The position numbers and the translations under genes are program-made. 64,000 nucleotides of DNA, from assembly GCF_900186995.1 (NCBI RefSeq), contig NZ_LT906463.1:744001-808000 (forward strand), written 5' to 3'. Positions 1-8,683 of the stretch are shown in pieces; the stretch's first letter is position 1, and every line of letters begins with the position of its first letter. The stretch comes from Haemophilus pittmaniae (lineage in GTDB: Bacteria > Pseudomonadota > Gammaproteobacteria > Enterobacterales > Pasteurellaceae). Under the pieces are notes generated by a model that saw nothing but the letters and a program-made list of their open reading frames with translations, did not search any database and was not told the origin of the DNA.

Positions 1-289
1 CATCGTCTAAATCTATGCTTATATTTTTTCTGGCATTATTTTGAAATAGGTTTACCAAGTCAAAAAACATTCTATATGTTTCAATCTTGCTGGCTCGGTG
101 GCTTTCTCTTATATCTCTGGATTTAGATTGATATTGGCTATAAATAATACCGATAAAACCTAAAGTTGCTGTGAATAATGGGATGCCAATAGTATTATTC
201 TCAGATATCCAACGAATAATATAGTAGATAGTTATTAAAGATAAGATAATTATAACTAATCCAATAATAAAATTGATATTTTTCTTCAT
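1..289 (-). CDS. Two-helix membrane protein, C-terminus outside window
   Basis: An open frame starts with ATG at 287-289 on the minus strand and runs off the left edge after 96 codons without a stop. The N-terminus MKKNINFIIGLVII begins a hydrophobic segment (about residues 6-27). A short polar loop (WISENNT) and a second hydrophobic stretch (about 36-52, ending IIYSQY) follow. After that comes a basic, probably cytoplasmic, region beginning QSKSRDIRESHRASKIE. I see no catalytic motif. I recall a general pattern of two helices followed by a charged helical tail in many uncharacterised accessory proteins, but cannot place this one in a named family. The reading frame is clear; the function is unknown. 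Confidence 0.7.
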   Translation of the reverse strand, partial: MKKNINFIIGLVIIILSLITIYYIIRWISENNTIGIPLFTATLGFIGIIYSQYQSKSRDIRESHRASKIETYRMFFDLVNLFQNNARKNISIDLDD

Positions 290-383
290 ACACTTAAATC
301 TAAGATAATAAATTCTCACTAAGGTAGCATCTCTATAACTATTTAATTAGCTATAATACTAACTCAAATACTAATAACCCCAC

Positions 384-447
384 GATAGCGCACGTTTCCC
401 AACGTGTGCCTTTATCTACAAGCACACGCAATGAAGCGTGCGCTATC
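384..447. repeat. Intergenic inverted repeat (REP-like hairpin)
   Basis: Arms at 384-409 and 422-447 are inverted complements, with the outer 11 bases (GATAGCGCACG / CGTGCGCTATC) perfect and a few mismatches inside. The loop is about 12 bases. No T-tract follows, so it is not a classic terminator. It lies between the edge gene and the acetyltransferase remnant and may be a dispersed palindromic unit, but only one copy is in this window. Confidence 0.6.
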
Positions 448-472
448 AGTAATCCATTTTCGTGCTACGCAA

Positions 473-481
473 AAGTGCGGT
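473..481 (+). other. DNA uptake signal sequence (Hin type)
   Basis: An exact AAGTGCGGT core preceded by AA. This 9-mer is the Haemophilus-type uptake signal recognised during natural transformation in Pasteurellaceae. Other exact cores occur at 54689-54697 and 54706-54714 (inverted pair), 56957-56965 (in rsmB) and 61492-61500 (in the M16 peptidase gene). Confidence 0.85.
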
Positions 482-498
482 CACTTTTCCAAACGTTT

Positions 499-663
499 TT
501 AACTCTTCGTCCACGCACTCATGTGCTGTGTAAATCCAATATGCGGATAGTAATCCACCGCTTGCGGGGCGGATAACAGCACAATTTTGGCTTGTGGATG
601 TACGGCTTGTTTAGTGTGTTTAATCGACTGCAAGATGATACCTTGTTTCTGATATTCTACAGC
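499..663 (-). pseudogene. Remnant of a GNAT acetyltransferase gene (3' end only)
   Basis: On the minus strand this encodes 54 codons, from AVEYQKQGI to MSAWTKS and a TAA stop at 499-501. They are nearly identical to the last third of the intact acetyltransferase at 1482-1874, including the stop and the stretch VLLSAPQAVDYYPHIGF. There is no start codon or N-terminal half: upstream the homology stops close to the end of the gene at 674. Two codons are missing relative to the intact copy (AVEY against AVDEQY), and the acetyl-CoA motif QKQGIG has become QKQGII. It is best read as a decayed partial duplicate, now non-coding. Confidence 0.85.
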
Positions 664-673
664 AAAACTTCTT

Positions 674-1006
674 TTAAATTTCTCTAATTAAAGAGTTGCC
701 TTGCTCTAACGTGTCTAGCCACTGCCATTGTTCATGACCGATGAGTTTACTTTCCTCTAAAGAAAATGTGGTACAACAACGCCCCAAACGATTTTCTAGA
801 GATTGATTTAAATGTTGATACGTAAATTCAATTTGAGTATCGTCAATCCATTTCCCAATTAAAAAGCCTTTTAAAATTTCACCGCCACTATATTCGGCCC
901 AAATCATTTTACCTTGTTGATGGTAATGAAATTCGGTTTGGCTACTCACCTCACCATTTGAGGTGTTTTCAACCGCAACAAATTTCTTATTATCTAAATT
1001 CAACAT
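674..1006 (-). CDS. Conserved hypothetical protein, about 110 aa
   Basis: A small soluble protein with no signal peptide or membrane segment. It contains the pattern FHYHQQGKMIWAEYSGGEI followed by KGFLIGKWID and FTYQHLN. I remember this pattern from a widespread family of about 110 residues that is sometimes labelled 'N-acetylglutamate synthase', apparently without biochemical support; it has no visible GNAT acetyl-CoA motif. The ATG at 1004-1006 is chosen because a GGAG lies 8 bases upstream; a GTG three codons earlier has no room for a ribosome site. It is flanked by the acetyltransferase remnant and a small lipoprotein, all on the same strand. Confidence 0.75.
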   Translation of the reverse strand: MLNLDNKKFVAVENTSNGEVSSQTEFHYHQQGKMIWAEYSGGEILKGFLIGKWIDDTQIEFTYQHLNQSLENRLGRCCTTFSLEESKLIGHEQWQWLDTLEQGNSLIREI

Positions 1007-1038
1007 TAAAGTCACTCCGCATCTAATGTATCTATATC

Positions 1039-1455
1039 TTATTTTTGCATAATGTAATGCATTTCTACATTTTTCACTTTTGCTGCTTTTTCTAGATCTG
1101 CTTTATCACTTTCACTATCTCCAACAAGGTATAAAGATACATCCTTGCCGACCTTTTCTGCATTATTTAGTCCATACATAGCAACTGCTTTATTCACAGA
1201 TTGACTGTTCCCTGCAATTCCGATGTGTAAATTATCTGTAGCTAAAAGAGATACGAGTCGTTTTCCTGAAGTACCACCTGCAGTTCTAATCGTTGCCACA
1301 AGCATTCCATTTGAAACTGGGTTTCCTGCTTCTGGAACTTGAAGCATTACTGAGCGATTATCTTTTGGCATTTGTGCTGCTAATTGATCTAAAGATGGAC
1401 CAGATGAACAAGCAAATAACAAAGTTGAAGTAAGTAGTACAAACAGTTTTTTCAT
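1039..1455 (-). CDS. Small hypothetical lipoprotein
   Basis: A protein of 138 residues starting MKKLFVLLTSTLLFACSSG. This is a short basic n-region, a hydrophobic stretch and a lipobox (LFAC), so lipidation at Cys16 and export are predicted. Ser-Ser after the Cys favours the outer membrane by the usual Lol rule. The mature part has no motif I recognise. The start at 1455 is preferred because TGGAGA sits 7 bases upstream; an in-frame ATG at 1467 lacks a site and would extend the n-region. The gene lies between the acetyltransferase and its decayed duplicate, so the segment may have been rearranged. Confidence 0.8.
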   Translation of the reverse strand: MKKLFVLLTSTLLFACSSGPSLDQLAAQMPKDNRSVMLQVPEAGNPVSNGMLVATIRTAGGTSGKRLVSLLATDNLHIGIAGNSQSVNKAVAMYGLNNAEKVGKDVSLYLVGDSESDKADLEKAAKVKNVEMHYIMQK

Positions 1456-1481
1456 TTTTGTCTCCATATCATTCTAATAAA

Positions 1482-1874
1482 TTAACTCTTCGTCCATGCA
1501 CTCATATGCTGCGTAAATCCAATATGCGGATAATAATCCACCGCTTGCGGAGCGGATAACAGCACAATTTTGGCTTGTGGATGTAAGGCTTGTTTAGTGT
1601 GTTCAATCAATTGCAAGCCGATACCTTGTTTTTGATATTGTTCATCAACCGCTAAATCAGATAAATAACAGCAATAGGCAAAATCCGTCACGGAACGTGC
1701 TACACCCACTAATCGTTCACCATCCCAAGCGGAGACTAATAAATCAGCATGGTGCAACATTGCCGCGACACGTTTTTCATCCTCTAACGGACGGCGTGCA
1801 CCTAGGGTTGTTTTATTGAGCAATTCTGTAAATTGTTTGACAGAAATCGGTTCATTAATTTTATAGTTGATCAT
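1482..1874 (-). CDS. GNAT-family N-acetyltransferase
   Basis: A 130-residue single-domain GNAT protein. Motif A (LAVDEQYQKQGIGLQLI, about residues 76-92) carries the Q/R-x-x-G-x-G/A acetyl-CoA pyrophosphate loop, and the C-terminal PQAVDYYPHIGF is the usual motif B region. It should transfer an acetyl group from acetyl-CoA to an amine; the substrate cannot be read from sequence. ATG at 1872-1874 is chosen, with AGGTG 5 bases upstream; a GTG two codons earlier is possible. A truncated copy of the same gene lies at 499-663. Confidence 0.88.
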   Translation of the reverse strand: MINYKINEPISVKQFTELLNKTTLGARRPLEDEKRVAAMLHHADLLVSAWDGERLVGVARSVTDFAYCCYLSDLAVDEQYQKQGIGLQLIEHTKQALHPQAKIVLLSAPQAVDYYPHIGFTQHMSAWTKS

Positions 1875-1913
1875 TGTCACACCTACGCTCCATGATGTTA
1901 AAGATAAAATAAA

Positions 1914-2972
1914 TTATTTTACTTTGATATTACTCACGAAAATCGGCAACTGCCACGCCCCCCCGGCAAATCCTTTACAGGAACCAGTGGTATATTCTTT
2001 TGTGCGGATGAAGCGTTCGCCATTCCATACTGCTTCTTGACCTGCCCAGCAATCCCCGATACCACGAGCCTTAAAGGTTCCGGTCAGCATTAAAGCATGG
2101 GTTTTCTTATCATAACCGGCATAGTTATATTCGCTATCCCAGACCTGTTCTACTTTGTTTAGCTTATTGTTCATGACGGCATAATAAACAGTGCCTTGAT
2201 AAGCGCCGAGTACACAAATCGTTCCTGCCAAGACTTTACCGTTAGTTAATGGATAAAGGATAATTTGTCCATCGAGCTCTGTATCGCTATGTAGGTCACT
2301 GCAGAGGCTATTTGGATCGTCGCTTTCACGTAATAATGCCAATACTTCAGCAAATTTTTTTTCACCTTGCTTTAATTCAATTGTTTTGCGGTGATTGATC
2401 CGAACAGCCTTAACTTGCGGTATTGCTTGAGGCGCTAATACGGCGTGTTTTTCTTGACCTTGGCGAATGAGTGCAGAGGGCGTATTTAAGCGTTGTTGGA
2501 ATTCATCCATCTTGAGCATTGCTGCAGTAGCTCCTTTATCGGATAGCTTGCCTTTAAACTCACCGGAGACTACCTGAATATCCGCATGAGTTTTTAATGC
2601 CGTTAATAATGCCGTGGTTTGTTTGTTATTTAATTCCGCCGTAGTATAGTCCGACAAATTTTGTACAGTTCCTAAGGATTGCCCATTTAAGATAATTTCC
2701 GATGTTTCTTCGAATTTGAGCTGTTTATCACTTTCATTATTGTAAGGCCACAAAGCAAATTGCGCACGGATAGGCGTGTTTTCGCCAGCTGTTCGGGTAA
2801 ATAAAAGAGAGATTATATGATCGGGAGCGTTCTCGGCTTGATATCCCGCCATACGGCAAGTCCCGGTATTATCACAGACTAAATCCCAGTCTTGGTAAGT
2901 CTTTTCAAACCCATCAAGCGGTGTAGCGAAAGCAACTACAGGTAGCTGGGCTAACCAGAATAAGCGTTTCAT
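1914..2972 (-). CDS. DUF1176 periplasmic protein, copy A
   Basis: A 352-residue exported protein. The N-terminus MKRLFWLAQLPVVAFATPLD is a signal peptide with probable cleavage after AFA. The mature protein shows the DUF1176 pattern: YQDWDLVCDNTGTCRMAGYQ near the start, a central YPLTNGKVLAGTICVLGAYQG, and the C-terminal GIGDCWAGQEAVWNG ... TTGSCKGFAGGAW. Cysteines are likely disulfide-paired in the periplasm. The function of the family is unknown to me. An AGGAG lies 8 bases before the ATG. It is the second of two tandem paralogues (see 3066-4130); the central blocks are almost identical while the flanks diverge. Confidence 0.88.
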   Translation of the reverse strand: MKRLFWLAQLPVVAFATPLDGFEKTYQDWDLVCDNTGTCRMAGYQAENAPDHIISLLFTRTAGENTPIRAQFALWPYNNESDKQLKFEETSEIILNGQSLGTVQNLSDYTTAELNNKQTTALLTALKTHADIQVVSGEFKGKLSDKGATAAMLKMDEFQQRLNTPSALIRQGQEKHAVLAPQAIPQVKAVRINHRKTIELKQGEKKFAEVLALLRESDDPNSLCSDLHSDTELDGQIILYPLTNGKVLAGTICVLGAYQGTVYYAVMNNKLNKVEQVWDSEYNYAGYDKKTHALMLTGTFKARGIGDCWAGQEAVWNGERFIRTKEYTTGSCKGFAGGAWQLPIFVSNIKVK

Positions 2973-3065
2973 TAGAGATTCTCCTAAGGTAAAGGAAATT
3001 TATTTTATAGTGAGTTATTTGTCATACATGAATAGTTGTATGGTCTTGAATCCGAGATTAACCGA

Positions 3066-4130
3066 TTATTTCACTTTAATATTGCTTTCAAAGATCGGCA
3101 GTTGCCATGCTCCGCCGGTAAACCCTTTGCAGGAACCGGTAGTCCATTCCTTGGTTCGGATGAAGATTTTGCCATTCCATATTGCTTCTTGTCCGCCCCA
3201 ACAATCACCAATGCCACGGCCTTTAAATGAGCCGGATACGAGAAAACTATGTGTCTTTTCATCATAATCTGCATATTCATACTGGTTGGCTAATACCTGT
3301 TCTACCTTACTCAGTTTTTCATCCATGACTGCATAATAATTACCGCTTTGATAAGCGCCTAACCAGCAAAGAGTTTCAGCTAAGACTTTACCTTGGGTTA
3401 ACGGATAAAGAGTGATTTGCAGGTTCTCTCTTTCTTTATCATGAAGAACATAGCAATAATCTTCCGCGTTTTCATTGATTCCATTGCTTTGACGTAAAAG
3501 AGCTAAAATAGCATTAAACTGCTTATTACCAGGCTCTAATGTGGTGGTTTTTTGCGGGTTTACTCGAATAGCATTAATTTGTGGCACGGCTTGAGGAGCT
3601 AATACAGCGTGCTTTTCCTGACCTTGGCGAATAAGCGCAGAGGGGGTATTTAAGCGTTGTTGGAATTCATCCATCTTGAGCATTGCCGCCGCTGCTCCTT
3701 TATCGGATAGCTTGCCCTTGAATTCGCCGGAGACTATTTGAATATCTGCATGACTTTTTAATGCTGCTAATAATGCTGCAGTCTGTTGAACATCTAAATT
3801 CGCAGCATCAGCCATATTTTTTACAGTTCCTAATGATTGCCCGTTTAAGATAATTTCTGATGTATCACTGAGTTGGAGCTCTTTATCATTTTCATTATTG
3901 TAAGGCCATAAAGCTAATTTCGCACGGATAGGCGTGTTTTCTCCAGCTGCTCGGGTAAATAAAAGCGAAACTGCACGATCAAAATCTTCATCGGCTTGAT
4001 ATCCCGCCATATGACAAGTCCCGGTATTATCACAGATGAGATCCCAATCTTGGTAGGTTTTATTAAAGCCTTTAATCGGAGCTGTAAGAGCTGTTGCAGG
4101 GAGTAGGATCAACCAAAGTAAGTGCTTCAT
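3066..4130 (-). CDS. DUF1176 periplasmic protein, copy B
   Basis: A 354-residue exported paralogue of the protein at 1914-2972, transcribed first in the pair. The signal peptide MKHLLWLILLPATALTAPIK probably cleaves after LTA. It has the same framework: YQDWDLICDNTGTCHMAGYQ, then the nearly invariant block from GEFKGKLSDKG to EKHAVLAPQA, YPLTQGKVLAETLCWLGAYQ, GIGDCWGGQEAIWNG and TTGSCKGFTGGAW. Residues differ mainly at the start and around 190-230. About 90 bases separate the two genes. It lies 21 bases downstream of the MFS gene and may be co-transcribed with it. Function unknown. Confidence 0.88.
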   Translation of the reverse strand: MKHLLWLILLPATALTAPIKGFNKTYQDWDLICDNTGTCHMAGYQADEDFDRAVSLLFTRAAGENTPIRAKLALWPYNNENDKELQLSDTSEIILNGQSLGTVKNMADAANLDVQQTAALLAALKSHADIQIVSGEFKGKLSDKGAAAAMLKMDEFQQRLNTPSALIRQGQEKHAVLAPQAVPQINAIRVNPQKTTTLEPGNKQFNAILALLRQSNGINENAEDYCYVLHDKERENLQITLYPLTQGKVLAETLCWLGAYQSGNYYAVMDEKLSKVEQVLANQYEYADYDEKTHSFLVSGSFKGRGIGDCWGGQEAIWNGKIFIRTKEWTTGSCKGFTGGAWQLPIFESNIKVK

Positions 4131-4151
4131 TAGCTTTCTTATCCATAATAG

Positions 4152-5459
4152 TTAAAGGGATTTTAGTTCAACGTGCGATTTTTTGAAGGCTAAAGCTATT
4201 GTGGCGATTAGCATTACGCCAGCAACCGCAACATATAGCGTTTGCTTTTCCCAGCCTGCATCCAACAGGATACCTGCTACAGTCGGCGCTAATACTGAAC
4301 CTGCACGACCGGCACCAATTGCCCAACCTACACCGGTATTACGGATCTCCGCATCATAGGTTGCTGGATTAATGGTATATAAACCACTGATACAGCCATT
4401 AATTAAGGCTCCGACCAGTACGCCACATGCCATAGCTAAGGAGAGATTGGATGAAGCAGAGATAAAGATCAAAATAGCAATAGCAGATGCAATGGTAAAT
4501 AAGATTAATACATTCCGGGCAGACCAGCGGCTTGCTATTAGACCATATAATACTGAGCCCGCGGCGCCCCCTAAGGAAATCATCATACCGACGTTAATAC
4601 TTTCCTCTACAGTCATTCCGGCTTCTTTCAACAAGGCAGGTGTCCATGAGCTAATAAAGTAAAAACAGAACATAATGGCAAAAAACGATAACCAAAGTAA
4701 TAGGGTTGGTCGTAAGTATTTTTTTCCAAATAATTGGGAAATGGGTAGATTGGTTTGCACAGTATGATTTCTTTCGGTTAACTCCCATTCTCCGCTAAAA
4801 CCTAATCGATGGGCAATTCGATTGAGCCGGATCTTGGCATTTTTGGGTTGTTTGGAGTTGAGGTAATCGATAGATTCGGGCAACCAGATAAGCAAAACAA
4901 TAAAGACTAAAAATGTCATGGCTGCACCGGCAAAATAAACGGCATGCCAAGAATAAGTCGCCTGCAGTGATTTGGCCATAATGCCACCAATCATTGCGCC
5001 TATACCAAAACCCGCCGCATAAATACTAATTGCAAAGCTACGCCACTTTTTAGAGGAGTATTCGCTGGTAATCACATTTGTACCAACTAAGATTCCACCG
5101 ACACCTAATCCGGTCAGTATGCGAGAAGCGCCTAAAATTTCCGGATTGCCGGAAAAACCTGAAAGACATAAGCCAATCGCCGAAAAAGCGACAGATAGTA
5201 ACAGAATCGGCCGACGTCCGAATTTATCCGCTAGCGGTGCTAAGGCCATCGAGCCAACAACCATGCCGACTAATCCGGCACTAATTAGCACCCCAAATTC
5301 CGTTTTACTTAATGCAAAATCTTTTGAAATATTAGTCGCTGTAAAAGCAATGGCTAATACATCAAAGCCGTCCAAGAAGTTCATTATGGCGGCCATAGCA
5401 ACGATAGCCCATTGGTATATGCTCATTGGGCTTTGATCGATTTTTTCTCTTAAATTCAT
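4152..5459 (-). CDS. MFS transporter, aromatic acid:H+ symporter (AAHS) type
   Basis: A 435-residue inner-membrane carrier with about 12 hydrophobic segments. The first helix carries FLDGFDVLAIAF, as in AAHS-type (PcaK/MhpT-like) members. Loop 2-3 has the MFS signature LADKFGRRPILL, and LPES at the end of helix 6 is another family feature. Proton-coupled uptake of a carboxylated aromatic or small organic acid is the usual role; the substrate is not determined here, and no aromatic catabolic gene is in the window. It is 14 bases downstream of pgl on the same strand. The SD is weak (AAGA). Confidence 0.85.
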   Translation of the reverse strand: MNLREKIDQSPMSIYQWAIVAMAAIMNFLDGFDVLAIAFTATNISKDFALSKTEFGVLISAGLVGMVVGSMALAPLADKFGRRPILLLSVAFSAIGLCLSGFSGNPEILGASRILTGLGVGGILVGTNVITSEYSSKKWRSFAISIYAAGFGIGAMIGGIMAKSLQATYSWHAVYFAGAAMTFLVFIVLLIWLPESIDYLNSKQPKNAKIRLNRIAHRLGFSGEWELTERNHTVQTNLPISQLFGKKYLRPTLLLWLSFFAIMFCFYFISSWTPALLKEAGMTVEESINVGMMISLGGAAGSVLYGLIASRWSARNVLILFTIASAIAILIFISASSNLSLAMACGVLVGALINGCISGLYTINPATYDAEIRNTGVGWAIGAGRAGSVLAPTVAGILLDAGWEKQTLYVAVAGVMLIATIALAFKKSHVELKSL

Positions 5460-5473
5460 ATTAATTATCTTAG

Positions 5474-6172
5474 TTATAACAATTGGGCGGCGGCTTTATC
5501 TAAATACCATTCGGTGATGCCATTTTGAGCTTTGATTTTGGCTGCAGGATACGCTAGCTGTTCTGCATTTTGAGTTTGGATTTCTTTCAAAATTGCGGCT
5601 TTACTTTCACCGGTGACCAAATAAGTAATGCGTTTGGCTTGGGCAATTAATTTCGCACTTTTGGATATGCGAATCTGTCCGCTTTCAGGATGTTTGGCGA
5701 TCAAGGCAAGGCAATCATCGTCGAAGTTGGTTTGATGTGGGAAAAGAGAGGCTGTATGGCCATCAGTACCCATCCCCAAAATGATCCAATCAAAAATGCC
5801 ATTTGGCAGCATGTTGTGGAGTTCTTCAGTAAAGCGTTTTAATTCTATTTGTGGCTCATTTTCACCGCGAATGCGATGAATGTTTTCACTCGGAATATTG
5901 ATATGATCGAATAATAGCTTTTGTACTTCGCCATAATTACTTTCAGGATCGCTCGGCATCACTATGCGCTCATCTCCCCACCAAAAATGTAGATTTTTCC
6001 AGTTGATTTGCTCAGCATAGGGAGTTTGGGCAAGGGTTTTAAAAAGTAGTTTTGGCGTTGAACCGCCGGAGAGAGAGATGTGCACCGGGTGGTTAAGTTG
6101 GCTATAAATTACAAATTCTTGCGCTATTTTTTCAACGGCATTTTGCGCGCTAGGAAAGCTAATGTAGTTCAT
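5474..6172 (-). CDS. pgl: 6-phosphogluconolactonase
   Basis: A 232-residue DevB-type lactonase that hydrolyses 6-phosphogluconolactone to 6-phosphogluconate in the oxidative pentose phosphate pathway. Family motifs are visible: SLSGGSTPKLLFKTL (phosphate binding) near residue 33, WWGDERIV near 65 and GMGTDGHTASLFP near 132. It follows zwf on the same strand, so consecutive enzymes of the pathway are encoded together. The 93-base gap to zwf contains two small inverted repeats (GACGAA/TTCGTC at 6188-6203 and GGCGGAC/GTCCGCC at 6224-6240) with no convincing U-tract on the minus strand. Confidence 0.97.
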   Translation of the reverse strand: MNYISFPSAQNAVEKIAQEFVIYSQLNHPVHISLSGGSTPKLLFKTLAQTPYAEQINWKNLHFWWGDERIVMPSDPESNYGEVQKLLFDHINIPSENIHRIRGENEPQIELKRFTEELHNMLPNGIFDWIILGMGTDGHTASLFPHQTNFDDDCLALIAKHPESGQIRISKSAKLIAQAKRITYLVTGESKAAILKEIQTQNAEQLAYPAAKIKAQNGITEWYLDKAAAQLL

Positions 6173-6265
6173 GGTGTGTTCCGCAAGACGAAATATGATT
6201 CGTCAGTTTTTATTTATTATTAAGGCGGACAGCGTCCGCCCTGTTCATTCATGACACCTATTCGG

Positions 6266-7750
6266 TTAAATTTTCTTTTTCATTTTTCCGCTTGGACGGC
6301 GCCATACTCGCCCGCTTTTGGCGATCAGCTTATCGGCTGCTGTTGGTCCCCAAGTGCCGGCTTCATATTCATAGATTCGACCGCCTTGGGCTTTGTAGTC
6401 CAAAATTGGTTGAACAAAACGCCATGCTGCATGCACAGCATCAGTTCGGGCAAATAGGGTCGCATCACCTTTGATGGCATCCAATAATAGACGCTCATAG
6501 GCAGTTAATACGGTAGCCCCTGCAAGGTCAGCGTAGCGGAAGTCCATGGAGACTTCTTTCGCTTCAAAACCGGCACCCGGTTTTTTCAAACCAAAACGCA
6601 TAGAAATACCTTCATCGGGTTGAATACGGATAATCAATTTGTTTTCCGGTGCATTTTGGCTAAATACCGGATGTGGAGTGGTTTTAAAGTGAATAACAAT
6701 TTCTGTGACACGAGCGGGTAAACGTTTGCCTGTGCGCACATAAAAAGGAACCCCTGCCCAACGCCAGTTTTCAATCTCACAACGGAGTGCCATAAAGGTT
6801 TCAGTGTTGGAGTCAGCAGGTACGCCTTTTTCCTGCAAATAACCTTTGACTTGTTTACCATCAATCTCCGACGCTGTGTATTGACCGAGAACCAAATTAT
6901 GTTCGAGATCTTCATTAGTTAACGGACGTAAACAGTGCATTACTTTGGCAACTTCATCACGCATCGAGGTAGCATTGATAATTGCTGGGGGTTCCATGGC
7001 AACCATGGATAACACTTGCAATAGGTGGTTTTGGAACATATCACGCATTGCACCAGAGCCATCATAATAGCCACCGCGATCCTCTACACCAATAGATTCG
7101 GCTCCGGTAATTTCAACATAATCAATAAAATTACGGTTCCACAGAGGTTCAAACCACCCATTAGAAAAACGTAATACGAGTAGATTTTGAACAGTTTCTT
7201 TACCTAAGTAGTGATCGATACGGTAAATTTGATGTTCTTCAAAGAAACGGTGGATTTGTACATCCAAGTTACGGGCAGTTTTTTCATCATAGCCAAAGGG
7301 TTTTTCTACGATGATACGTTTCCAACCATATTCTTCGGTGTTTAAACCATGAGCTGCCAGACATTCAGGGATAACACCATAGAGGCTTGGTGGAGTGGAA
7401 AGGTAATACAGGGTATTACCACCGCTTTGGTATGTGTCATGTAATTCATCTAAACGTGGTACTAACTTCCCATAGTCCGCTGCATCTGCGGTGTTTATCG
7501 CTTGGTAGTAGAGACGGGAACAGAACTCATCTAAGCTTTCGGGAGTGATTTCTTCGCTACCTAATAGGGCTTCCCGCATTTTGTTACGAAAAGACTCATC
7601 GTCAAGGGCTGTACGAGCTACGCCTAATACAGAAACATGGGGGCCAAGACGGCCAATTTTGAAAAGATTATAGAGTGCAGGAATGAGTTTGCGGTGGGTA
7701 AGATCACCCGATGCACCAAAGATGACAATACAGGTATTATCGGTTTGCAT
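6266..7750 (-). CDS. zwf: Glucose-6-phosphate 1-dehydrogenase
   Basis: A 494-residue enzyme, the usual length, oxidising glucose-6-phosphate with NADP+ to start the oxidative pentose phosphate pathway. The N-terminal Rossmann loop [15 protein letters not shown] (residues 12-26) and the substrate/catalytic motif RIDHYLGKE (about 177-185) are both present, as is EKPFGYD. AAGGA stands 5 bases before the ATG. Order cysQ-zwf-pgl on one strand matches H. influenzae as I remember it. The C-terminus ends in a lysine-rich tail. Confidence 0.98.
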   Translation of the reverse strand: MQTDNTCIVIFGASGDLTHRKLIPALYNLFKIGRLGPHVSVLGVARTALDDESFRNKMREALLGSEEITPESLDEFCSRLYYQAINTADAADYGKLVPRLDELHDTYQSGGNTLYYLSTPPSLYGVIPECLAAHGLNTEEYGWKRIIVEKPFGYDEKTARNLDVQIHRFFEEHQIYRIDHYLGKETVQNLLVLRFSNGWFEPLWNRNFIDYVEITGAESIGVEDRGGYYDGSGAMRDMFQNHLLQVLSMVAMEPPAIINATSMRDEVAKVMHCLRPLTNEDLEHNLVLGQYTASEIDGKQVKGYLQEKGVPADSNTETFMALRCEIENWRWAGVPFYVRTGKRLPARVTEIVIHFKTTPHPVFSQNAPENKLIIRIQPDEGISMRFGLKKPGAGFEAKEVSMDFRYADLAGATVLTAYERLLLDAIKGDATLFARTDAVHAAWRFVQPILDYKAQGGRIYEYEAGTWGPTAADKLIAKSGRVWRRPSGKMKKKI

Positions 7751-7823
7751 AATGTTCCTTAATGTTAATTCCGAGTAAAATACAGAGGTTTCGGATTCTA
7801 CCGCAAATCACTAATCGAACCAA

Positions 7824-8633
7824 TCAATTAAATTGAAAGACAGATGCCCAATTTAAGGATTTATCGCCTACCATAACAAAGTGCGGATTAATAAGTGTTT
7901 CCCTCTGGTTATAACTTAATGGTAGGAAATTAGGCGCCAAAATAGCACCGTTAGTTTCTGCTAACAGCACTTCAGCCACAGCGGTATCCCATTCACCGGT
8001 GTTTCCTAAGCGAATATAACAATCAGCAGCCCCTTCTGCGACTAAACCACTTTTTAATGAGCTAGATCCCATAATGATAAATTCACAGGGTTGATGATTA
8101 ATTAAGGTTGCACGAGTTTGGCTTTGTGAAGCTGAAGCACTGATTGCAATTTTCAATGGGCGGTTGGCAGAAATATGATTGGCAGTAAGGCGGATGGTTT
8201 CATTGGCGGTTTGTTTAAACGCACCAAAACCACGCATTGCATAATAAGTTAGTTGTAATATTGGGGCATGAATCACGGAGAGAACAGGTTGGTGTTGGCT
8301 AACAAGAGTAATGAGTACAGAAAATTGATCGGTACGGTCAATAAATTGTTGTGTTCCATCAAGGGGATCTATCAACCAATATTCTTCCCAGGTTTGGCGT
8401 TGTGCAAAGGGAATATCGCAGTTTTCCTCTGAAAGCACCGGAATTTCAGGGAAAAGTGCAGTCAGTTTTTCCGTTAGAAATTGACTGACGAATAAATCAG
8501 CTTCAGTAACGGGCGTATTATCCGCTTTAGTTTGTATGGCAACATCTTGTTGGTAAAAACGGGCTAAATGAGTTCCAGCTTCTTCAGCCAGTGTGCGGAT
8601 TTGGGTAAGAAGGGGTTCAGATAATTGTTGCAT
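7824..8633 (-). CDS. cysQ: 3'(2'),5'-bisphosphate nucleotidase CysQ
   Basis: A 269-residue member of the inositol-monophosphatase superfamily. The metal-binding residues are all visible: PVTEAD, the EEN loop, WLIDPLDGTQQFI (the DPxDGT motif) and GEWDTAVAEVLL near the C-terminus. CysQ removes the 3'-phosphate from PAP, the by-product of sulfate assimilation, and prevents its toxic build-up. AGGGA precedes the start by 6 bases. It lies between the OPT transporter gene, which ends in a strong hairpin terminator just before it, and zwf. Confidence 0.95.
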   Translation of the reverse strand: MQQLSEPLLTQIRTLAEEAGTHLARFYQQDVAIQTKADNTPVTEADLFVSQFLTEKLTALFPEIPVLSEENCDIPFAQRQTWEEYWLIDPLDGTQQFIDRTDQFSVLITLVSQHQPVLSVIHAPILQLTYYAMRGFGAFKQTANETIRLTANHISANRPLKIAISASASQSQTRATLINHQPCEFIIMGSSSLKSGLVAEGAADCYIRLGNTGEWDTAVAEVLLAETNGAILAPNFLPLSYNQRETLINPHFVMVGDKSLNWASVFQFN

Positions 8634-8647
8634 ATATTTCCCTATAA

Positions 8648-8677
8648 AAAATAGGCTATCCTCGGATAGCCTATTTT
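8648..8677 (-). terminator. Rho-independent terminator of the OPT transporter gene
   Basis: A perfect 14-bp stem (8648-8661 with 8664-8677) with a 2-base gap is followed on the minus strand by six T residues. It begins 6 bases after the OPT stop and separates that gene from cysQ. Confidence 0.9.
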
Positions 8678-8683
8678 AATCAA

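Noticed and set aside
3010..3280. Short frames on both strands over the end of the DUF1176 copy B gene
   Set aside because: They are shadows of the DUF1176 C-terminal coding region.
6224..6240. GGCGGAC/GTCCGCC hairpin between zwf and pgl as a terminator
   Set aside because: No U-tract on the minus strand, and the two genes are expected to be co-transcribed; at most an mRNA stabiliser.
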